A DNA stretch of 64,000 nucleotides from DASTPP01 sp035762175 (GTDB taxonomy: Bacteria; Myxococcota_A; Polyangia; Polyangiales; Polyangiaceae), in contig DASTPP010000427.1 in NCBI GenBank assembly GCA_035762175.1, positions 61,507 to 125,506 on the forward strand, written 5' to 3'. A program made the position numbers and the translations under genes. Shown piece after piece: positions 51,935 through 63,864 of this stretch. Numbering within the stretch: the first letter of the stretch is position 1; every line of letters begins with the position of its first letter. The notes beneath the pieces were generated by a model, which was not told the origin of the DNA, ran no database searches, and was given only the letters and a program-made list of their open reading frames with translations.

Positions 51935-52716
51935 GACGCCTTCCGGGGCGCGGGCGCCATGATCTCGCGCGCCAGGCCCAGGTAGCCCTGGGCCCCCTTC
52001 GACTGGATGTCGTACAAAATCACGGGCTTGCCGTGCGACGGCGCCTCAGAAAGTCGTACGTTGCGCGGGATCACCGAGCTGAACACCCGAAAGTGCTTCT
52101 TTACCTCGTCGGCCACCTGCTGCGCGAGGTTGTTGCGCGGGTCGTACATCGTCAAGACGATGCCCTCGACCTCGAGCCCCGGGTTCAGCGTGCTCTTGAC
52201 CCGGTCGATCGTCGCCATCAGCTGCGAAAGCCCCTCGAGCGCGTAGTACTCGCACTGCAAGGGCACCACGACCTTGTGCGCCGCCGCCAGCGCGTTGATC
52301 GTCAAGAGCCCCAGCGCCGGCGGGCAGTCGATGAACACGTAGCGGTAGGCCGGCAACCCCTGCCGGTCTTCGAGCACCGCCCGCAGCCGGTACGCCCGCT
52401 TCGGATCGTCGACCAGCTCGATCTCGGCCGCCGCCAGATCTTGCGTCGCCGGCGCCAGCCACAGGTGCGACATCGCCGTCGGCTGCACGATCTGCGGCAG
52501 CCGCGCCCGCCCGATGATCGCCTCGTACATGCCCCGCTCGACCGTGCGCGGCCGCACCCCGACCCCGCTCGACGCGTTCGCCTGCGGGTCGAAATCGACC
52601 AGAAGCGTCGCGCGCTCGGCCGCCGCCACCCCCGCGGCCAGGTTGACCGCCGTGGTGGTCTTGCCAACCCCACCCTTCTGGTTGGCGATGGCAATTACCT
52701 TCGTTTGCACGGCCAT
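51931..52716 (-). CDS. parA: chromosome partitioning ATPase ParA/Soj
   Basis: A 261-residue deviant-Walker ATPase that, with ParB, moves replicated origins. It has KGGVGKTTTAVNLAAG (signature Lys and P-loop), DFDPQANASSG (A') and YVFIDCPPALG (Walker B). Length matches chromosomal Soj, and it lacks the N-terminal helix-turn-helix of plasmid ParA. The first gene of parA-parB; the usual gidB/mnmG neighbours are absent here. ATG 52716. Confidence 0.97.
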   Translation of the reverse strand: MAVQTKVIAIANQKGGVGKTTTAVNLAAGVAAAERATLLVDFDPQANASSGVGVRPRTVERGMYEAIIGRARLPQIVQPTAMSHLWLAPATQDLAAAEIELVDDPKRAYRLRAVLEDRQGLPAYRYVFIDCPPALGLLTINALAAAHKVVVPLQCEYYALEGLSQLMATIDRVKSTLNPGLEVEGIVLTMYDPRNNLAQQVADEVKKHFRVFSSVIPRNVRLSEAPSHGKPVILYDIQSKGAQGYLGLAREIMAPAPRKAS

Positions 52717-53053
52717 GAGAGTGCCCGCCAGTACCCGCCCCGCCCCCTTAGGTCAAGCACCGCCTCCGAGCAGCCCCCCCGGCACCCCCGCCCCCAAAAT
52801 CGGACCCGGTTTTTTGGGCCTGTCAAGGGCTATGGCTACATTGGCCGCAGATGTAGGTCTACGTAGGCAAAGCCAAGCGTCCCTCCGCGTCTCTTCGTAC
52901 CCCTTCGCCCGGCGTCACCGACGCCCGTCGGGGGCTGAGCCCGTCTCGTACCTTCGCGGAATCGCCTGACTTTGCGCTCGAGGCCCCGGCCCCTCAGCGA
53001 GCCGGGAGCAAAGCCTGCCAAGCCTACCTACCCCACGCGGAGGAGTGCCTAGC
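52717..53053. other. parA upstream region, divergent to a small gene
   Basis: A 337-bp gap. On the minus strand TTGACA (52821-52826) could be a -35 element for parA, but no good -10 is present. CCCAAAA and TTTTTTGGG around 52792-52818 form a dyad. The right half leads to the 55-residue gene, with ggaggag 8 nt before its ATG. Confidence 0.45.
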
Positions 53054-53221
53054 ATGAGCCTGCCCAAGTTCTATCGCACCTTTGCCGACTTCGAACGTGA
53101 GGAGATCCGACCGAACTTCAAGGTCGGGTTTTCGATGGAAGATCTGGTCGACGAGGCGAGCTTCGAAAACTCGCAGGGCGTCGATCTCGACCGCGATCCG
53201 CTCGACTGGGACGAGACCTGA
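53054..53221 (+). CDS. 55-residue acidic protein, unrecognised
   Basis: A short gene with a strong ribosome binding site (GGAGGAG, 8 nt). The product starts MSLPKFYRTFADFEREEIRP and continues with FKVGFSMEDLVDEASF and an acidic end DLDRDPLDWDET. Codon use matches the strong GC3 bias only partly. The even spread of aromatic and charged residues and the good start argue for a real protein. No domain is recognised; its place beside parAB may be chance. Confidence 0.65.
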   Translation: MSLPKFYRTFADFEREEIRPNFKVGFSMEDLVDEASFENSQGVDLDRDPLDWDET

Positions 53222-53555
53222 GTCGCCCCCGGCCGACCTGCCCCTTCGCCCGGGCCGCCGGCTCGCCCGAGCCTCGGTGAGGGCAGCCCCCGACCCTCGG
53301 AAGGCCGCGCTCGCCTCGTGTTTCCGGCCTTGAGGCACGTGTTGCCCGCTTTTCTGATCTTTTCAGGCACGTGGTGCCTAAAGCCGGGGCCGGGCCTTAC
53401 CGAGGCCGGTGCCGCGGGCGACCGGGGGCGGGGCGACGCCATCCTCTCGATCGAGCGTCGGGTGTATGGGGCCCCCACCCCCCGAGCCCCCGCGCGGCGC
53501 GCTCGGGTGTGACCGGCTGACCCGTAGCGGTCGATTGGGTCCAAGCGCTTTGACC

Positions 53556-53827
53556 GAGGCCGCCCCGCGCGCGACGGGGAAGAGTCATGTACCCCTTCTT
53601 GGCCGAGCTCGCGGCGAGGCCGCCCCGCGCGCGACGGGGAAGAGCCTTGTACGGCATGGGGGCGAGGCTCGCGCACGGGGCCGCCCCGTGCGCGACGGGG
53701 AAGAGCGCCCGCCTGCACCTGGGCAAGAAGCTCGGCAGGGCCGCGCTCGCGCGCGGGGCGGCCTCGCTCGCCCCCGCCCTCAGACCGGGTCCCGGCGCGG
53801 GCCGCCCTCGCGCGCGGGGCAGCCTCG
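53556..53827. repeat. 60-61 bp period array with 29-bp core (CRISPR-like geometry, no cas genes)
   Basis: A 29-bp core (gaggccgccccgcgcgcgac plus ggggaagag) sits at 53556-53584, 53616-53644 and 53677-53705, with 31- and 32-bp intervals. Two palindrome-related cores starting at about 53738 and 53799 continue the same period. Minus-strand cores begin CTCTTCCCCG, close to the GTGTTCCCCG of type I-E CRISPR repeats. The intervals resemble each other (tgtac near the start, gctcgcg near the end), which argues for a diverged minisatellite. Confidence 0.75.
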
Positions 53828-53929
53828 GTCGGGCCGAGCTGAGTCGATGGCGGGGCGGATCGGGCGATGCGCCCGCGCGGGGAGATGTAAAAGAGGTGGG
53901 CTCTCGCTCGCGGCCGAGGTGCGGCTGGC

Positions 53930-54088
53930 GAGGCGAGCGAGGCGAGTGCGCGGCGGCCCCGAGGCGAGCGCGGCGAGCGCGGCGGCCCCGAGGCGAGCGC
54001 GGCGAGTGCGCGGCGGCCTCGAGGCGAGCGCGGCGAGCGCGGCGGCCCCGAGGCGAGCGCGGCGAGCGCGCGGCGGCCCCGAGGCGGG
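53930..54088. repeat. 60-bp tandem repeat with 29/31-bp half-units
   Basis: The 60-bp blocks beginning at 53941 and 54001 differ at only a few positions, and a third partial copy follows. Each block is two half-units around gcggcggccccgaggcgagc. The period equals that of the neighbouring array. Confidence 0.85.
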
Positions 54089-54149
54089 CGGAGGGGCGAG
54101 CGGAGGGGCGAGAGCGAGCGGGGGGCGCTCGCGCGCGGTCGGGTCGGGA

Positions 54150-54235
54150 CGAGTCGGGGGGTCGAGCGGGGGGGTCGAGCGGGGGGGTCGAGCGGGGGGC
54201 CGAGCGGGGGGTCGAGCGGGGGTTTCGGGGCGAGC
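54150..54235. repeat. 15-bp tandem repeat (ggggtcgagcggggg type)
   Basis: Four to five copies of a 14-15 bp unit precede the trigger factor gene. The whole stretch 53222-54426 otherwise contains no gene; near 53310-53385 it has two copies of a ggcacgtg element, one within the hairpin AGGCACGTGGTGCCT. Confidence 0.75.
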
Positions 54236-54426
54236 GGAGCGAGGCCGGCGTGGCTCGCTCTCGCCCGGAAAGAACCCCGCTGGCCTTACTTGACGGGTGC
54301 GACTCAGTATGCGAGAGGCCGGTCTCCGTGCGCGGCCGTGCCAACGCCGACCGCGCCCGAAATTACGACCTCTACCGCGACCCGCGGGGCCCGCCCCCCG
54401 GGTCGCGTTCCCTCTCCGGTGCCCCG

Positions 54427-55701
54427 ATGCAAGTCAACGTCCAGCGCCTCTCTCCCGTTCTCGTCGAATTCGCCGTCGAAGTGCCCGCCGAGCGCGTGCG
54501 CGTCGAGGTCGACAAGGCCTACGCCGAGCTCGGTCGGACCGCGAAAATCCGCGGCTTTCGCCCCGGCAAGGCGCCGCGCGAGGTGCTCTCGCACATGTTC
54601 GGCAGCCGCGTGCAGGCCGACGTGACGCAGCGCCTGGTCGACAGCACGCTGCAGCAGGCGCTGCAGCAGAAGAGCGTGCAGCCCCTGACGACGCTCAGCA
54701 TTTCGCCCAACAAGCTCGCGGCGGGCGAGCCCTTTACGTACAAGGCGCGCTTCGAGGTCTCGCCGGACATCGAAAAAGTGAACTACGAGGGGCTCGCGGT
54801 CAAGCGGCCGGCGGTGAAGGTGACCGACGAGCTGGTCGAGCGCGAGCTCGAGGCGCTGCGCAACAAGCACGCCGAGCTGCGGGCGCCGGACCCGGCGCGG
54901 CCGGCCAAGTCGGGCGACGTGCTGGTCATCGACTTCGAGGTGACCATCGACGGGCAGCCGGTGCCGGAGGCGTCGGGCAAGGACATCCAGACCGAGGTGG
55001 GCGTCGGGCGCTTCTTGAAGGAGCTCGACGACGCCCTGCTCGGCAGCTCGCCGGGCGACGAGCGCGAGGCCACGGTCAAGTTCCCGAAGGACCACGTGCG
55101 CAGCGACTTCCGGAACAAGGAGGGCCACTTCAAGATCGCCGTCAAGGAGGTCAAGGAGCGGGTCCTGCCGACGCTCGACGACGACTTCGCCAAGGACGCC
55201 GGGTCGTTCCAGTCGATCGCGGAGCTGCGCGAGAACGTGACCAAGCAGGTCGAGAAGCGGCTGAAGCAGGAGGCCGACGACGTCACCGCCGAGCGGCTGG
55301 TGGTGGCGCTCTGCGAGGCGAACCCCATTCCGGTGCCGCCGAGCCTGGTCAAGCGGCAGGCCGAGCTGACCGAGCAAGAGATCATGGAGCAGGCGCGGCG
55401 CGAGGGCACGCCCTTCGCGATGAGCGACGAGCTGCGGGCGCGCGTCGGGCTCGACTCGGAGATCAAGGTGCGGGCGGGGCTCTTGATGGCGGCGATCGCC
55501 AAGGAGCAAGAGATCAAGGTGAGCGACCAGGACGTCGAGCAGGCCTACGTCGAGCTGGCCGAGCAGACGGGCAAGAACGTCGCGCGCTTGAAGGCCGAGT
55601 ACCGCGACCCGCGCAAGCGCGAAATTTTGCTGGGCATGATCCTCGAAGACAAGGTGCTCAAGGTCTTGCAGGACCGTGCGACCCTGACCGACGAGGGCTG
55701 A
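54427..55701 (+). CDS. tig: trigger factor
   Basis: The ribosome-associated chaperone and prolyl isomerase. The 424-residue protein has the three usual parts: an N-terminal ribosome-binding domain with KIRGFRPGKAPREVL (the FRxGK loop), an FKBP-like domain (about 150-245; SGDVLVIDFEVTIDGQPVPE) and a C-terminal helical cradle. It leads the order tig-clpP-clpX-lon, conserved widely in proteobacteria. ATG 54427 gives normal length. Confidence 0.97.
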   Translation: MQVNVQRLSPVLVEFAVEVPAERVRVEVDKAYAELGRTAKIRGFRPGKAPREVLSHMFGSRVQADVTQRLVDSTLQQALQQKSVQPLTTLSISPNKLAAGEPFTYKARFEVSPDIEKVNYEGLAVKRPAVKVTDELVERELEALRNKHAELRAPDPARPAKSGDVLVIDFEVTIDGQPVPEASGKDIQTEVGVGRFLKELDDALLGSSPGDEREATVKFPKDHVRSDFRNKEGHFKIAVKEVKERVLPTLDDDFAKDAGSFQSIAELRENVTKQVEKRLKQEADDVTAERLVVALCEANPIPVPPSLVKRQAELTEQEIMEQARREGTPFAMSDELRARVGLDSEIKVRAGLLMAAIAKEQEIKVSDQDVEQAYVELAEQTGKNVARLKAEYRDPRKREILLGMILEDKVLKVLQDRATLTDEG

Positions 55702-55726
55702 GGGCCCCCGGCGCGGGGCGCGGCGA

Positions 55727-55744
55727 CCCGCCCGTTCGGGCGGG
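55727..55744 (+). terminator. GC-rich stem-loop after tig
   Basis: CCCGCCCGTTCGGGCGGG is a perfect 7-8 bp stem with a tight loop, 26 bp after the tig stop. No U-run follows, so it could be a pause, processing or Rho-linked site rather than a full intrinsic terminator. Confidence 0.45.
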
Positions 55745-55970
55745 GTGCGCGCGCGGCCGGGCCGTGTCATCTCTGCGGGGGCGCCCGGGCGGCCCCGAGG
55801 CGCGCGGCGGCGGGCGGGCGCGGCCCCTTTATCGGGGGCCGGGCGCCGCGCGCGCCGCGGTCCGTCTCGAGGGGCCCTTCGGGGCGCCCTCGGCCCCGGG
55901 CCGGCGCGGCGCGCCGCCCGGGCCGGGCGCCATGCTCCGTGCGCGGGGCGGGGGCTTCGGGGCGGCGCGG

Positions 55971-56002
55971 TTGACAGCGCGCGGCCCGTGGCGAAAAGCT
56001 AG
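55971..56002 (+). promoter_or_regulatory. possible clpP promoter
   Basis: TTGACA at 55971-55976 is an exact -35 box; 17-18 bp on comes AAAAGCTAG, a weak -10 in this GC-rich setting. It lies about 50 bp before clpP. Confidence 0.45.
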
Positions 56003-56046
56003 GGGGCAGCCGCCCGAGGGGCCGCCCGCACGAGGAGCGAGCAACG

Positions 56047-56715
56047 ATGATGACGCGACGACCCGAAACCCGCGACGAAGCGCTCGCCGTGCTCGAGAGC
56101 GAGCGGGCGAAGAACTTCATCATCTACCCCCAGGTCTACGAGACCACGCACCGGGGCGAGCGCACCTGGGACATCTTCAGCCGCCTGCTGAAGGACCGCA
56201 TCGTCTTCCTCGGCTCCGAGGTGAACGACGACGTGGCGAACATCATCATCGCCCAGTTTCTCTTCCTCGAGAGCGAAGACCCCGACAAGGACATTCAGCT
56301 TTACGTCAACAGCCCGGGCGGCGTGTTGACCGCGGGGCTCGCCATCTACGACACGATGCAGTACGTGCGCTGCCCGGTCTCGACGATCTGCCTGGGGCAG
56401 GCGGCGAGCATGTCGGCCGTCCTGCTCGCGGCGGGGGCGAAGGGGCGGCGCTACATGCTGCCGAACGCGCGCATCATGATCCACCAGCCGCACGGCGGCG
56501 GCCGCGGGCAGGCGACCGACATCGAGATCATGGCGCGCGAGGTGCACCACCTGAAGAGCACCCTCATTAACATTCTGGTCGAGGCGACGGGCCAGCCGCG
56601 AGACCGGGTGGCGGCCGACATGGAGCGCGACTTTTACATGGGGGGCCCCCAGGCGAAAGAGTACGGCATCATTGATGAGGTCTTCCCGCCGAAGAAGCGC
56701 GCGTCCGGGCAGTGA
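56047..56715 (+). CDS. clpP: ATP-dependent Clp protease proteolytic subunit
   Basis: The barrel-forming serine protease. The 222-residue protein has the full triad: Ser121 (GQAASMSAV), His146 (MIHQPHGG) and Asp196 (ERDFYM). It is about 15 residues longer than E. coli ClpP at the N-terminus, possibly a propeptide; ATG 56047 and 56050 are adjacent choices. It works with ClpX encoded next. Confidence 0.97.
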   Translation: MMTRRPETRDEALAVLESERAKNFIIYPQVYETTHRGERTWDIFSRLLKDRIVFLGSEVNDDVANIIIAQFLFLESEDPDKDIQLYVNSPGGVLTAGLAIYDTMQYVRCPVSTICLGQAASMSAVLLAAGAKGRRYMLPNARIMIHQPHGGGRGQATDIEIMAREVHHLKSTLINILVEATGQPRDRVAADMERDFYMGGPQAKEYGIIDEVFPPKKRASGQ

Positions 56716-56750
56716 AGGCGGGGCCCCCGCGGGGGCCTCGGGGGGGGCGG

Positions 56751-56793
56751 GCCGCGGCGCTTGCGGGGGCGGGGGCCGCGGTCTAAAGTTTTT
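56751..56793 (+). terminator. weak intrinsic terminator candidate between clpP and clpX
   Basis: GCCGCGGC and GGCCGCGGT pair across a G-rich loop and are followed by CTAAAGTTTTT (T run 56789-56793). A second stem (GGCCCCCGCGGGGGCC, 56722-56737) lies just before. It may reduce read-through into clpX or belong to a clpX promoter. Confidence 0.35.
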
Positions 56794-56852
56794 CCCCGCC
56801 CGGGCCGCTCGACTTGGGCCTGCCTTTTGCCGTAGAACCTCACGGGGCTGAC

Positions 56853-58109
<1,257 letters not shown>

Positions 58110-58271
58110 GGCCGCCGGCCGGGCCGCGGGGCCGGGCCCCCCTCGCGGGGGCCGCCCCGGCGGCGCCGAGGGCCGCGGCGTCGCGCGCGCGGGGGCCGGG
58201 CCCTCTAGACGGGTTGTACGACAGCGCGCCCCTCGACACGCGGCCCCGCGCGGGGGCCGCCCGGCCCGCCC

Positions 58272-60731
<2,460 letters not shown>

Positions 60732-60758
<27 letters not shown>

Positions 60759-60930
60759 GCGACCCGCGGGCGGCCCCGGGCTCGCTCCGGTCAGCTGGGG
60801 GCGTGAGCGACCCGCGGGCGGCCCCGGGCCCGCTCGGCCAGCCCAGGGCGTGAGCGCCCTGCGGGCGGCCCCCAGCCCGCTCGGGCAACCAGAAGCGTGA
60901 GCGCCCTGCGGGCGGCCCCGAAAGGGACGC
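60732..60930. repeat. 47-48 bp tandem repeat, about four copies, overlapping the lon stop
   Basis: Units share cgtgagcg(a/c)cc(c/t)gcgggcgg with the TGA at 60756, 60804, 60851 and 60898. The first TGA is lon's stop codon. The remaining 200 bp up to the next gene holds nothing recognisable. Confidence 0.88.
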
Positions 60931-61132
60931 CGGCCGCGTTGGTTCGCTGCGGCCCTTGTGGGAGTCAGCCGGGGCCTAGCCTGCGGCCCCGCCGGGGCCG
61001 CCCGCGGGGGGCTCACGTTCTTCCGAGCACATCGCCTTCGAAGCCGACCCGCCCCCGGGCGACGAGCGGGGCGGGCGCGGGGGTGGGGTCAGCGCAACGA
61101 CCGGAGGCCGCGGCCGGCGCCCCGGCGCCGGG

Positions 61133-61915
61133 TCAGTCCCAGACGAAGAGCCACTTGATGCCCGAGTAGGCGCCGTAAAAGACCCAGCCGATCGGGCCCG
61201 GCTTGACGTCCTCTTCGACCGTCACGGTCAGCGTCGCGTACGTCGTCTGCTGCGAGAGCAGGCGCATCTGGCCCTCGAGGCGCTCGAGCTGCTCGGTGAC
61301 GCGGGCGAGCTCTTTTTCGACCTCGAGCACCTTGCCGACGTCTTGGGTCTGCGTGAGCAGCTCTTTCAGCCGCGCCTGCAGCTTGCGCGCGTTGTCGATG
61401 CGAATGTTCAGATCGACGTAGTCGCTCGTGACGTCGCGCGCGCTCACGTTCTTGTCGCGCACCTTCGCGACCCGGCCGACGCGGGCGAGCGCATCATCGA
61501 GCTTATTCGCGGGGATCTTGAGCACCACCGTGTCGTTCGTCTCGGAGAAGACGAAGCCCCCGGTCTGCGCGGCCACCTGGTGCACGGCGCGCAGGGCCGG
61601 GGCGATCTGAACCTCTCTGCCGACCTCGAGCCTGACGGTGGCGTCGCGCACGATCTTGCGCTCGCCCGACGCCTCGACCGGGCCCGCCTTCGCCGCGTCG
61701 CTCGCCTCGCGGCGGCCCCCGCTCTCGGCGCTCGCGACGTTAACCCCCTGGGCGAAGAGCCCCGCGGGCGGGCCGCCGGGCTCTTCGGCGTGGGCGAGTT
61801 CGGGCGCGGACGGGGGCGCCATGGCCTCCTTCGACATGCCGCCGCAAGCGAGGGCCGACGAAGCGAGGGCGAGGCAGAGCAGGGGGCGGGCGGCGCGGGC
61901 GGCGAGGGAGGTCAT
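61133..61915 (-). CDS. DUF4349 domain lipoprotein
   Basis: A 260-residue lipoprotein (SSALAC, Cys24). The DUF4349 domain spans about residues 85-255: KIVRDATVRLEVGREVQIAP, GGFVFSETNDTVVLKIPANK, a coiled coil (EKELARVTEQLERLEGQM) and TYATLTVTVEE, closing with a hydrophobic segment (IGWVFYGAYSGIKWLFVW). Related proteins are membrane-tethered with coiled coils and unknown job. ATG 61915 has GAGAGG 6-7 nt upstream. Confidence 0.88.
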   Translation of the reverse strand: MTSLAARAARPLLCLALASSALACGGMSKEAMAPPSAPELAHAEEPGGPPAGLFAQGVNVASAESGGRREASDAAKAGPVEASGERKIVRDATVRLEVGREVQIAPALRAVHQVAAQTGGFVFSETNDTVVLKIPANKLDDALARVGRVAKVRDKNVSARDVTSDYVDLNIRIDNARKLQARLKELLTQTQDVGKVLEVEKELARVTEQLERLEGQMRLLSQQTTYATLTVTVEEDVKPGPIGWVFYGAYSGIKWLFVWD

Positions 61916-62059
61916 GGTATGGCCTCTCAACGCGGGCCCCCGCGGGGCCTTACAGACGGCCCCACCGGGGCGGGCCCCCTCCCCCGCCCCCCGGGTCGGG
62001 GCGGCGACCGCCCCTCGCCTCCCGGGTCGGGGCGGCCCCCCTCTCGCCTCCCCCCCGGG

Positions 62060-62734
62060 TCAGGGCGCCGGCACGCGGCCGTGGCGGCGGAAGGCGTCGA
62101 CGGCGGCGGCGATGTCGGCGGCGACCGCGTCGACGGGGCGGTGGCCGTCGATGTGGTGGACGTAGTCGCCGGGCACCAGGCGCGAGGCGTCGCGGTAGGC
62201 CTCGGCGAGGCGGGCCTGCAGCCCCTCGTGCTCGTAGAGCTCGGCGGCGCCGCCGCGGCGACGGCGCCGCTGCTCGGCGACGCCGGGGGGCACGTCGAGA
62301 ATGATCGTCAGGTCGGGGCGCCGCGCGTGGCGGTTCAGGGCGCGCAGCCAGTCGAGCGTCTCGGTCGGGTCGACGTCTTCTTCGGACGTGGCACTCTGGT
62401 AGGCGAGGCTCGACAGGTCGTACCGGTCGGAGACGACGCTGACGCCGTCGAGCAGGTTCGGCATGATCTCGGCCTCGAGGTGGTCGAGGCGGTCGGCGGC
62501 GAAGAGCAGGGCCATCGTCTTCCAGTTGGGGGCGCGCGAGCCGCCGACGCCGGGCACGACGAAGCGGTGGGTGAGCGCCAGCCGGATGAGCGAGCCGATG
62601 GGGCCCGCGGTCGGCTCGCGCGTGACGATGGCGGGCAGGCCCCGCGCGGCGAAGTGCGCGCGCAGGCGCTCGGACTGGGTGCTGGTGCCGGCGCCGTCGA
62701 TGCCCTCGAGCACGACGAAGGTGCCCTCGATCAC
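62060..62734 (-). CDS. tmk: dTMP kinase
   Basis: Phosphorylates dTMP to dTDP in the cytoplasm. The 224-residue protein has FVVLEGIDGAGTSTQSERL, where the P-loop Lys is replaced by Thr17, then the DR(Y/H) site VVSDRYDLSSLAYQ and a LID-like Arg run (AEQRRRRRGG). The Lys loss is notable but the rest of the family pattern is intact; a GTTTQ/GTSTQ loop may be a lineage variant. It starts within the panC stop (ATGA), so the pair is coupled. Confidence 0.9.
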   Translation of the reverse strand: MIEGTFVVLEGIDGAGTSTQSERLRAHFAARGLPAIVTREPTAGPIGSLIRLALTHRFVVPGVGGSRAPNWKTMALLFAADRLDHLEAEIMPNLLDGVSVVSDRYDLSSLAYQSATSEEDVDPTETLDWLRALNRHARRPDLTIILDVPPGVAEQRRRRRGGAAELYEHEGLQARLAEAYRDASRLVPGDYVHHIDGHRPVDAVAADIAAAVDAFRRHGRVPAP

Positions 62735-63633
62735 GGCGCGCCCCCCGGGGCCGCGGCGGCGACGGCGGGCGGGCCTTCTTCGCCGAGGACGAGGTTGTCG
62801 ATGAGGCGCGTCTTGCCGAAGCGCGCGGCGACGGCGACGAGGGCGCGCGCGGGCGCCTTCGCGTCGCCCTCGAGCGGCTCGAGCGAGTCGGCGTCGGCCA
62901 CGGCGACGTAGTCGACCGAGTCGGCGGCGGCCTCGACCGGGGCGAGGGCCGCGCGGCGCAGGGCCCCCGCGGCGCGCTCGCCCGCGGCGAAGAGGCGGTG
63001 GCAGTCGGCCAGCCCGCGGGCGATGGCGAGCGCGCGGGCGCGGTCGGGGGGCGAGAGGTAGGCGTTGCGCGAGCTCATGGCGAGGCCGTCGGGCTCGCGC
63101 ACCGTCGGCAGGCCGACCACCTCGACCGGCAGCCAGAGGTCTTCGGCGAGCCGGCGGATGATCTGCAGCTGCTGGTAGTCTTTGCGCCCGAAGACCGCGA
63201 GGCAGGGGCCCGCGAGCGCGAAGAGCTTGGTGACGACCGTGGCGACGCCCTCGAAGTGGCCGGGGCGCACCGGCCCGCAGAGCGAGCGGGCGAGCGGCTC
63301 GACGCGCACGCGCGTCGCGTCGCCGGGCGGGTACATGGCCGCCGCGCGCGGGCAGAAGACGGCGTCGACCCCGACGCCCCGCAGCTTCTCGACGTCGCCC
63401 TCGAGATCGCGCGGGTAGCGCTCGAAGTCTTCGCCCGGCCCGAACTGCGTGGGGTTGACGAAGATCGAGACGGCGACCCAGCCCGCGCGGCGCCTGGCCT
63501 CGCGCGCGAGCGCGAGGTGGCCCTCGTGCAGCGCGCCCATCGTGGGCACGAAGCCGACGCGCGCGCCCCGGGCGCGGGCGGCGTCGCAGGCGTTACGGAA
63601 CTCGGCGGGCTCGGCGATGCGGTCGGGCGGCAC
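62731..63633 (-). CDS. panC: pantoate-beta-alanine ligase
   Basis: Joins pantoate and beta-alanine with ATP to make pantothenate. The 300-residue protein has PTMGALHEGHLAL (HxGH), FGRKDYQQL and the KMSKS-like MSSRNAYLSP, with a typical C-domain. The GTG at 63633 fits family length. It is upstream of and overlaps tmk by 4 bp; this pairing of vitamin and nucleotide genes is probably only convenient transcription. Confidence 0.96.
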   Translation of the reverse strand: MPPDRIAEPAEFRNACDAARARGARVGFVPTMGALHEGHLALAREARRRAGWVAVSIFVNPTQFGPGEDFERYPRDLEGDVEKLRGVGVDAVFCPRAAAMYPPGDATRVRVEPLARSLCGPVRPGHFEGVATVVTKLFALAGPCLAVFGRKDYQQLQIIRRLAEDLWLPVEVVGLPTVREPDGLAMSSRNAYLSPPDRARALAIARGLADCHRLFAAGERAAGALRRAALAPVEAAADSVDYVAVADADSLEPLEGDAKAPARALVAVAARFGKTRLIDNLVLGEEGPPAVAAAAPGGAP

Positions 63634-63694
63634 GGGGCGGGCATCTTAGAGCGCTTCTCGCAGCAGGGCGAGAGGCCCTCCGGCCGGGCACGCG

Positions 63695-63857
63695 CCCCGG
63701 ACTCGAAGTCCGGGGCACGGCGTAGCCCCTTCGAGCAGCGCGGCCTCGAACCGATGCGGCGCGCAAAGCCCAGCCCCCGTTGGGGCCGGGCTCCCATGGG
63801 CTGCGGCTTCCGGGCGAGCGCGCGAAGCCGCTCGCGGCGAGGGAGCCCGGCCCCAAC
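63695..63857 (+). repeat. structured repeat element, copy B, with a 17-bp inverted repeat
   Basis: Hairpin 1 (63695-63715, CCCCGGACT-CGA-AGTCCGGGG, perfect) and hairpin 2 (63767-63792, AGCCCAGCCCC with GGGGCCGGGCT) match copy A at 28752-28900 in order and spacing. In addition, 63779-63795 (GTTGGGGCCGGGCTCCC) is exactly complementary to 63841-63857, giving a long closing stem. It lies between panC and the transposase fragment. Confidence 0.8.
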
Positions 63858-63864
63858 GAGGGGC

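Noticed and set aside
50940..53050. parS site near parAB
   Set aside because: No match to TGTTTCACGTGAAACA or a close variant was seen by eye.
53556..53705. Functional CRISPR array
   Set aside because: Only three good repeats, intervals similar to each other, no leader or cas genes in the window; kept as a finding only.
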